A stretch of DNA of 64,000 nt from Pleurodeles waltl (taxonomy: Eukaryota; Chordata; Amphibia; Caudata; Salamandridae): the NCBI RefSeq assembly GCF_031143425.1, contig NC_090439.1, positions 644,181,465 to 644,245,464 of the forward strand, given 5' to 3'. Shown piece after piece: positions 56,880 to 64,000 of this stretch. The translations under genes were made by a program, and so were the position numbers. The notes under the pieces are model-generated. The model was not told where the DNA came from. It saw only the letters and a list, made by a program, of their open reading frames with translations, and ran no database searches. The stretch's first letter is position 1; every line of letters starts with the position of its first letter.

Positions 56880-58865
56880 GCGTGAACAGAAGATGCATCT
56901 TCCCAAGAGCATTCACTGAGAGGGTAACCCTTCCAATGAATCAGATACTGAAGACGTTTGTGAAAAATACGAGAGTCACAAATCTCTTGTACCTCATATT
57001 CAGGTACGTCATCCACTAACACAGGAGGAGGACAAGGAAACTGATGAGAGTAAGGATCAGGTACATAGGGTTTGATCTGGGAGACATGAAAGACCAGATG
57101 AATCCTCCAGGTACGAGGCAAGTGAAGACGGACAGTGACAGGATTAATCAGCTGAAGGATACGGAAAGGACCGTAGTAACGAGGTGTGAACTTATTCTGA
57201 GAAAGGCGAAAAGGCAAAAAATTTGACAAAATCCAGACTTTGGGGGTCATTCTGACCCTGGCGGTCATGGACCGCCAGGGCCAACGACTGCGGAAGCACC
57301 GCCAACAGGCTGGCGGTGCTTCCGGGGGCATTCTGACCACGGCGGTAAAGCTGCGGTCAGAAAAGGGAAGCCGGCGGTTTCCCGCCGGCTTCCCACTGCC
57401 CCAGGGAATCCTCCAGGGATTCCGACCCCCTTCCCGCCAGCCTGGTTCTGGCGGTTCTCACCGCCAGAACCTGGCTGGCGGGAACGGGTGTTGTGGGGCC
57501 CCTGGGGGCCCCTGCAGTGCCCATGCCACTGGCATGGGCACTGCAGGGGCCCCCTAACAGGGCTCCACATTGATTTTCAGTGTCTGCGTGGCAGAGACTG
57601 AAAATCGCGACGGGTGCAACTGCACCCGTCGCACACCAGCAACTCCGCCGGCTCCATTCGGAGCCGGCTTCCTCAATGATGGTGCTTTCCCGCTGGGCGG
57701 GCGGGCGGCCTTTTCGCGGTCGCCCGCCAGCCCAGCGGGAAAGTCAGAATGACCACCGCGGTCTTTTGACCGCGGCACGGTCTTCTGGCGGTTCCCGCCA
57801 GGCCGGCGGCTTCCGCCAGGCCGGCGGCTTCCGCCGCCGGCGGGGGTCAGAGTGACCCCCTTTATCTTGAAGGTGATATTCTGGAGCATCCCAACGTTTC
57901 TTGTCTGCTATCAATCTATGGATCTGTAAAAGTCGTCTGGAAAATGAAGTAACAGCAGGAAGAGAAGAGGTAGACTGGGGAGTAGTAGGAAAAGAGGTAG
58001 GATGATAGCCATAAGAACAGAAAAAAATAGTGACCTTGGAGGCACTATGGACAGTGTTATTGTAAGAGAATTCAGCGATAGGAAGGTAAGTGTTCCAGTT
58101 GCTCCGGGTAGAATTACAAAAGCAGTGAAGGTACTGCTCCAATCCTTGGTTGAGACGCTCAGTTTGTCCATTGGTTTGTGGATGGACACCCGATGATAGT
58201 GCTATATTGATATTCAGTGTCCTACAAAAATGATTCCAAAACCGGCAGATGTACTGAGGTCCCCTGTCAGATACAATGCTGTGTGGAAGTCCATGGAGAC
58301 GGAAAATATGATGGATAAATATCTGACTTAGTTCTTGGGAAGTAGGTAATTTTTCAGGGCAGTGAAGTGAGCCATCTCAGTAAAGGAATCTATGGTGACC
58401 ATGATAACCCGGTTTCCTGCTGATGGAGGTAGTGAACACATGAAATCAGTAGAAATGTTGTGCCAGAGAGCCGGTGGAACAGGTAATGGTTTGTAGTAAT
58501 CCTGCAGGTCTGGTACGGGGAATCTTTACTTGAGCACATATGGGACAAGCCTGAACGTATCTTTCGACATCCGATTTCCAGGTAGGCCACCATAAAGATC
58601 GCAAGAGTAGTTCTTGTGTGGCCTGGATGCCTCTATGACCAGCAACCGGAGAATCATGGCACATTTGTAGTGCCTTTTCTCTTACTCCATTAGTAGGGAG
58701 GAACAACAGGTTCTTATAATAATAATACCCCTGCAGTTTACATATTAGGGGGTTTAGTTTCTTTAATTCTTGATCAGACAGGTTGGAATATTCCAGTTGT
58801 ACCTCACCAGGAAAGTCAACAAATGGCAACTCATTGATTGAAATAAATGCACATTCTAATTATGT
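56880..58865 (-). pseudogene. Chromovirus integrase and chromodomain
   Basis: The HHCC finger is at about 58560-58680 (HDSPVAGHRG ... CPICAQ). The catalytic core lies between about 58440 and 57990, with STDFMC and PQTNGQTERLNQ. After the MITE comes the linker (TPRYYGPFRILQ). A chromodomain near 56960-57010 (YLIHWKGYPLSECSWED) probably guides integration toward modified chromatin. The MITE lies between the core and the linker, and stops and frameshifts occur around 58390-58450. Confidence 0.82.
57242..57860. mobile_element. Harbinger MITE inside the chromovirus integrase
   Basis: This 619-bp element has ends GGGGGTCATTCTGACC / GGTCAGAGTGACCCCC and a TTT target duplication (57239-57241 and 57861-57863). 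It is GC-rich with several internal palindromes (for example CAGTGCCCATGCC/GGCATGGGCACTG near 57510-57550). No gene is present. Removal with one TTT restores the integrase frame. Confidence 0.93.
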
Positions 58866-59338
58866 ATTCGAAAAATAATTATGGGTGCTCATACACTGAA
58901 ACACATCGTTGCCATGATGTGTAAGTCTGGGTTTGCTCGAGAGCAAACCCGTTCTAGAAACAAAAAATTAAAACAGTGGAGCACACCCAAACAGTCAATA
59001 TATCTACACTTTAGAGAACAAGTGATGTCTGATAAAACAAAATGAGAAATCACAATAAATTACACTATAGTGCTATTTCTTAGACGGTGTTGATGAACAT
59101 ATTCAAACAGAAAACAAATGTACAAAAAACAATGCTATCTACAAACAATATTATCCATAAAATGGAGGATTTTAATACAAAGAAAAAGTATATTTTTTAT
59201 CCACATAGGTATATACATAAAAGCGAAAAACATATAAATACAAAATAGAAAGCCATCAGCCGAAACATGTTTCGTCCACACCGGACTTGTTCTCTAAAGT
59301 GTAGATATATTGACTGTTTGGGTGTGCTCCACTGTTTT
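58866..59338. repeat. Inverted-repeat insertion between chromovirus RNase H and integrase
   Basis: Coding sequence stops on both sides of this AT-rich block. It holds perfect 53-bp inverted arms at 58970-59022 and 59286-59338 (AAAACAGTGGAGCACACC at the outer end), plus a separate perfect hairpin GGGTTTGCTC-GA-GAGCAAACCC (58929-58950) outside the arms. It may be a small foldback or MITE-like element. I found no target duplication and no family assignment. Confidence 0.7.
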
Positions 59339-59339
59339 G

Positions 59340-61393
59340 CTTTTTCTCATCCAGGAAAGACTGAGCTACTCCGATGATTTTACTAGGCTCAAGTAGATAC
59401 TGTGATGGGGTAGGAGTACAATCTGGATAACGGCGAGACAGAGCATCGGCCAGAATGTTTTGGGATCCAGGAATATAGGTGACATAAAAGTCATACTGAC
59501 TGAAGAAAAAGGCCCAACGAGCCTGACAACTGTTCTGGCATAAATAATTACGTAAACATTGTAGATTACGATGGTCTGTTCTCACCTCGAAGGGCTCTTT
59601 GGAACCCATAAGAAACTGTCTCCACTCTAGGCAGGCTGTTTTCAGAGCTAATGTTGTTCCGAATCAGAGAGTACATGGGACAAATAGAAAACAGGATGTT
59701 CAAGACCATCATCTTCTTGTTGTTGGAGTAAGGCAGCTCCGATAGCTCTTTCGGAAGCATCAGTAACAATAAATTGTTTGTTGGTATCTGGGTGTCTCAA
59801 TATTGGTGCATGAGTGAAAGCCTTTTTTAGACTCTGAAAAGCTATTTCAGCCGCCCTTGTCCAGACAAAGCCATTCTTTAAATTCTCCTTTTTTAATGTT
59901 TGAGTTATGTGGCTGGTTTGTTCTTCAAACTCTAATATAAACTGCCGATAAAAATAAGCCAATCCTAGAAAACATTGTGTTTCCTTAATAGAGGAAGGAG
60001 AAGGCCAGTCTAGGATGGCTTGTACCTTTTCCAGGTCCATAGCTATTCCAGTGGGACTAAGGTGATATCCCAAATATTTGACTTCGGTCTTGTCAAACTC
60101 ACACTTTTCTGGTTTACAGGAGAGTTGATGTTCCCGGAGTCTTTGGAGGACTTGTTTCATGTGAGTAGAATGAAGTTCAAGATGTCAGGAATAAATAAGG
60201 ATATCGTCTAAGTAGATGACGACCGTATGGTTCAAGAGATCAGAGAACACAGAGTCCATAAATCTTTGGAAAATGAAGGGGGCATAAGTGAGACCAAAAG
60301 GCATAACTTTGTACTCATAATGACCAAATGGGGTCCGGAAAGCAGTCTTCCACTCGTCTCCTTCTTTAATATTCAAAAGGTGGTAGGCTCCACGAAGATC
60401 CAGTTTGGTAAATTGTTGAGCCCCTCTTACTGCCTCTAGCATATCCTTGATGAGGGGCAAAGGATAACGGTCTTTTATAGTTATCTTATTTAGACCTTGA
60501 AAATCCAGTCAGGGACGAATATCCTTTGTCTTCTTGGGTACAAAAAAGAGGGGAGCCCCTGCCGGAGAGGACGATGGTACAGTAAGACCGCTATGTAAGT
60601 CTTCTTCCAGATACTCCTTTAGAACTTTCCTTTCAGGTTCCGTGAGTGAATACATCCTCCCAAAGGGAACGATAGTTCCAGGTTCCAAGGGAATAGCACA
60701 ATCGTAATCTCGATGTGGGGGTAACACAGGTCTGGATGGTTTTTGGAACACATCTTGAAATTCTAGATAGTGATCGGGGACTCCTTGGACTGTATTGTTG
60801 GAACATCCGGTAGTAATTTCAGTAGGCATCAACCTCTTGGGTGACCAAAATGTGTCTGAAGCAAAGCAGTTCTCATGACAAAACTGTGAGGACAAGGAAA
60901 TAGTCCGGGTTTCCCAATTTACATAAGGGTTATGTCTTATGAACCACGGAATTCCTAAAATGATAGTATGATTGGGGGATGATATGAGATCAAATGAGAT
61001 GTGTTCTTGGTGGTTTCCAAATTGTAAACTTAGTGTCAGGGTGGTAGTATCAACTGGACCAGAGGATATTAAGGACCCATCCACTGTGTGCACTTATTCT
61101 GGGATTTCTTTGGGTCATGTTGGTATTTGTTGAGTCGTGGCCCAAGTCTTATCCATATATATGCCACTAGCACCACAATCAAGTAAAGCCAACGTTCTTT
61201 CTTGACGGCCGTCCGGTAACTGTAACGTTACAGGTAACATAAACAAAGTCGTGGCATTGTCCTTGAATGAACTGATGGAAGGTATAGCAGATGATCCCAT
61301 CCCCTCCCTTCTTACAGAGGACGGGAAGTGGCGTTTCCCGATGGCCTTTGAGGACGAACAGGCAGGTACGAAGCATGTGGCCGGCAGCACCAC
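59340..61393 (-). pseudogene. Chromovirus protease, reverse transcriptase and RNase H
   Basis: Protease shows LALLDCGASG (Cys replaces the usual Thr or Ser after the catalytic Asp) near 61180. RT has [34 protein letters not shown] and YLDDILIYS (about 60190-60460), and VKYLGYHLSPTG. RNase H includes FIVTDASERAIGAAL and a C-terminal NILADALSRR. Stops or shifts near 61100, 60508, 60170 and 59650 break the polyprotein. Confidence 0.85.
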
Positions 61394-62228
61394 AATACAG
61401 GCACAATCCTTTCTTACGTCTGTCTTCCCGCTCGCTAACGGAAAGTGGGCCTGAAGTGGTATCTACCTGCATAGGTTCACCTTCTGTGTCCCTGGTGGGA
61501 GGACGCGGTTCCTCGGGACGATGCATAAAGACACGTGAAGTGCTTGGCTGGGAAGATCCTCTATTCTTTCTCTTCTCCATACGTCGTTCTTGGAGACGGT
61601 ATTTGATGGAAAGAGCTTGATCCATCAGACCATGAAGTTCTTCAACTCGGGTGGAGTGCACTAACTCATCTTTAATTTCCTCTTTAAGTCCTCTACAGAA
61701 TAAAGTCACCAGAGTTCGTTCCACCCAGGTGGTCTCAGCCGCTAGCTGTCAAAAGCAAGTAATATATTGGAGGACATCTTGTGAGCCTTGTTGGATATCA
61801 CATAAGGCTTCTTCCGCAGAGGCCTCCAATCCTGGACAACTAAACATCTGTTTAAACCGATTCCTGAAGGCGGGATAGTCCGACAATACTGGGTCATTGG
61901 ATGATACCATTGGTGTTGCTCAGGCCAAGGCAGGACCGGATAACGCACTGATAAGATATCCTACCTTTGTCTTGTCGTTGGACAATTGGGTAGGTCGGAA
62001 GGCGAAATACACAGTTAATGCATTGAGGAACTCTCGCAGTTTAGTTGGTTCACCGGAGAAACGAGGAGTACAGGTGGAGACGGCCGTAAAATATGCACTG
62101 CGGAAAGCCAAAGCCTGTCACAAAGCAGCATTCTCATTGCGTAATTGTTGCAGTTCCTGAGCCTGTTGCTGAATAGTTGCCAGAAGAGATTGATCAGGAC
62201 CTGCAGCAGCCGCCAATGTATCATCCAT
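61170..62228 (-). pseudogene. Chromovirus gag
   Basis: The start MDDTLAAAAGPDQ (ATG at 62228) is followed by a Gln-rich helix, then an in-frame TGA near 62115. The capsid part reads FSGEPTKLREFLNAL and VGYLISALSGPAL, and later LFCRGLKEEIKDEL. A CCHC knuckle (CLYCGAAGHMLRTC) lies near 61390. A frameshift and a stop separate the middle pieces (61740-61900). The protein would form the retrotransposon particle. Confidence 0.83.
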
Positions 62229-62266
62229 GGTGTTAGACAACGTTGGGAGCATTGGGCGCTGCAATC

Positions 62267-63007
62267 TATCACGACTTACGTGCTGCTTTAACCTGGAGCC
62301 CGCAGAACGAGTGACGTGGATCTTGTTCTTGAATGTTCGGCCTTGGCCCAGGTATGGGCGACTCTTTCTGGTAGCCACGGTGCTGCAGGCAATGGGTACG
62401 CCAAGAGCAGGCCGTGTCCCTCAGAAGTAGTGCCAGAGGGATACAACCCCTGAAAAGGGGAAAAAACCTCCAAAAAGATAGGTTCCTGCAACAGGAACAA
62501 AATGAACAGGTAACAGCAGGAGCAAAATACAGGAAAATACACTGGAACCGACGAGAACCAGCACAGGAATACAAGGAAGTAGGAGCGAAGACACCATCCA
62601 AACAGAAAGTGTTGCAGCGCAAGGAGAGAAAGAATCACAACCCTTAAATACCAACAAACAGGAAGTGACCAACAGGAAGTACAAGGACATCATCTTAGAT
62701 AGGGAAACACACATAGAACAGAATGGACTAGGAGCCATAGAGAGTAGGGAACAAGGAATGCTGGGAAGAGAAGGGTAATATGGCAAAGGGAGAAAAACAT
62801 AAAGGAAGGCACAACCAGATGACAAGAAAAAGAAGAAGAAGAAGAAAGGAACAGGTGAGTGGGGGCGTCAGACCTGCCTGTGAGCGGAGTGCGCTAAAGA
62901 AGAACGAGGCCCCATGCCCAATTTGGGGCCTCGGAAGGTGCAGAGCAGGCTGGGGATGCGGCGCGTCTTGGGACTGTTCGGCTCGTGCCGCGTGCAGCAG
63001 CACGACA
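62267..63007 (-). repeat. 5' LTR of the chromovirus
   Basis: This 741-bp LTR has ends TATCACGACT (TG changed to TA) and CACGACA on the plus strand. It is about 20 bp shorter than the other LTR, mainly near its right end (the GTGCCGCGTGC region). Confidence 0.92.
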
Positions 63008-63012
63008 AAGAA

Positions 63013-63316
63013 GCCCTCAACCCCTGCCAGGAAGGGTAAGGATCCAACGCCTCCTGCCATGAAGGGGAAGAAGCCCTCGACTCCAGCGGAGGCTGTCAGG
63101 GTGACACCACCACCACCAGTGGTTATGGGGCCCTCACCGCCAGCTGAGGAAGTGCAGCCTACTCCTCCTACAGAGGCTGCCCAGGAGGCACCTTCACCTG
63201 CTGAGACAGAGCATCCCTCACCTCCAGCAGAGGCTGTCCAGGACACACCTTCACCTGGTAACACTGTGAAGCCCTCACCTCCAGGTGACACAGTGCAGCC
63301 ATCACCACCAGCGTAA
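63013..63316 (+). other. Basic Pro-rich repeat ORF, second part (copy D)
   Basis: The frame continues from 56051 with KKPSTPARKGKDPTPPAMKG, then changes to acidic repeats of the type PSPPAEEVQPTPPTEAAQ and ends at TAA near 63314. The switch from Lys-rich to Glu-rich repeats is specific to this copy. Confidence 0.5.
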
Positions 63317-63384
63317 GCCATGTAGGCCACCCTCAAGGGACTTCTGTATAAGGGCCCCCCTCCACAAGCAGTGGGCATGTTCCC

Positions 63385-63690
63385 CACCTGAGAGACTGTG
63401 ACCTTGCACTCCGCAGCAGAGAGATATGGGCATGGAGCCCCCTCCAGAACCAGTAGGAAAGTCACCCACCTGAGAGACTGTGGCCTTGCGCTCCCCAGCA
63501 GGGAGATATGGGCATGGAGCCCCCTCCAGAACTAGTGGGCAAGTCACCCACCTGAGAGACTGTGGCCTTGCACTCCCCAGCAGAGAGATATGGGCATGGG
63601 CCCCCCTCCAGAACCAGTGGGCAAGTCACCCACCTGAGAGACTGTGGCCTTGCACTTCCCAGCAGAGAGATATGGGCATGGAGCCCCCTC
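63385..63690. repeat. Family minisatellite, 83-bp unit (copy D)
   Basis: About 3.7 units contain GAGACTGTGGCCTTGCACTC, AGAGATATGGGCATGGAGCC and CCAGAACCAGTGGGCAAGTC. The unit fuses the core of the copy A 64-bp array with its neighbouring GGGCATGGAGCCCCCTC and CTCCAGAACCAGTGGA words, so the D unit combines parts that are separate in A. After 63700 there is unique tail DNA up to the window end, with no gene seen. Confidence 0.85.
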
Positions 63691-64000
63691 CAGGACTCAG
63701 AGGGCTTGTTCCCGTATTCGGCAGCAGTGCCCCCCATCCCCGTGGTGCCTGCTCACTTGCAAACTGATGCCCCTGTAGAGTTCTATCCAGATGAAGTCAG
63801 GATTCGAGTTGGGCCTTGGACTGTGCCCTCTGGCCATGTGGGCCCTTAGTATTTGGACTGGGCATTGGCCCTTTGTGTACATTTGTACATATGTGTTTTT
63901 CATACAAGAGGTTCTTTTGGTAGCTGTTTACAATCAATACATTCTCATTACTGCATTCTTGTTGTCCTTGCATTATTCTGCTGTGTATCATGTGCCATTG

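Larger units (their letters stand above)
56052..63007 (-). mobile_element. Ty3/Gypsy chromovirus inserted in Harbinger D
   Basis: This 6,956-bp element is on the minus strand with LTRs 62267-63007 (5') and 56052-56812 (3') bounded by TGTCA...TGACA, and a perfect 5-bp duplication AAGAA (56047-56051 and 63008-63012). Gag, protease, RT, RNase H, integrase and a chromodomain are recognisable. A single-CCHC Gag and a chromodomain fit the vertebrate Sushi-like chromovirus group. A Harbinger MITE (57242-57860) and an inverted-repeat insertion (about 58866-59338) interrupt it. Multiple stops and frameshifts make it defective. Confidence 0.93.
50938..64000 (+). mobile_element. Harbinger copy D, runs past the window, split by a chromovirus
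   Basis: The left end GGCGCTCATTATGAC resembles the copy C and MITE ends. The element has lost most of Myb1, keeps broken transposase (-) and Myb2 (+), and includes the basic Pro-rich region and the family minisatellite near 63385-63690. The Gypsy element at 56052-63007 interrupts it. Right terminal repeat and transposase exon 1 would be beyond 64000. It shares with copy B the extra transposase intron and the Myb2 frameshift. Confidence 0.85.

Noticed and set aside
1..64000. Host protein-coding gene, tRNA or rRNA
   Set aside because: All recognisable domains belong to transposable elements. No host exon, tRNA cloverleaf or rRNA segment was recognised by eye.

Overview
The window reads as intergenic DNA from a vertebrate with a very large genome, most likely a salamander. 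The Iberian ribbed newt or a relative is my best guess, because large autonomous Harbinger DNA transposons dominate and young retroelements are nested inside one another. The organism call is inference. I see no host gene, tRNA, rRNA or bacterial feature. Almost all coding potential belongs to transposable elements, and introns with GT-AG borders and AATAAA signals confirm eukaryotic genes.

Layout. Positions 1-368 and 9530-10274 are one interspersed repeat (X) split by Harbinger copy A (369-9529). A truncated Harbinger copy B follows (10275-13514), then about 1.7 kb without recognisable content. A class I-like endogenous retrovirus occupies 15171-45597, with 1.56-kb LTRs and a CCCT target duplication. 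It is interrupted three times: by Harbinger copy C inside pol (22025-32165), by a 985-bp Harbinger MITE inside env (36465-37449), and by a full-length but 5'-inverted L1 inside the 3' LTR (38651-44382). After a probable diverged solo LTR (46225-47628) and a cluster of DNA hairpins (47721-48022), a second copy of X begins at 49048. It is followed by Harbinger copy D (50938 to beyond 64000). D is split by a Ty3/Gypsy chromovirus (56052-63007, TSD AAGAA), which itself carries a 619-bp Harbinger MITE and an inverted-repeat element.

The main result is the gene plan of the Harbinger family. The complete copies A and C carry three genes rather than the usual two: a Myb/SANT-like protein near the left end (Myb1), a HARBI1-type DDE transposase on the opposite strand, and a second, different Myb/SANT-like protein (Myb2) in the middle. 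The transposase starts with a short 83-bp exon next to the far terminal repeat and splices over a 5-6 kb intron. The whole Myb2 gene lies inside that intron on the other strand. Splice phases agree exactly in A and C. In copy C the transposase (372 aa) and Myb2 (530 aa) are open end to end when spliced, while Myb1 is frameshifted.

The nesting gives a relative history. X plus an ancestral B/D Harbinger was duplicated. Copy A then entered one duplicate, and the empty site survives at 49411 in the other. The chromovirus entered D and later received a MITE. The retrovirus separately received copy C, a MITE and the L1. Harbinger-family insertions here mostly have AAA/TTT target duplications.
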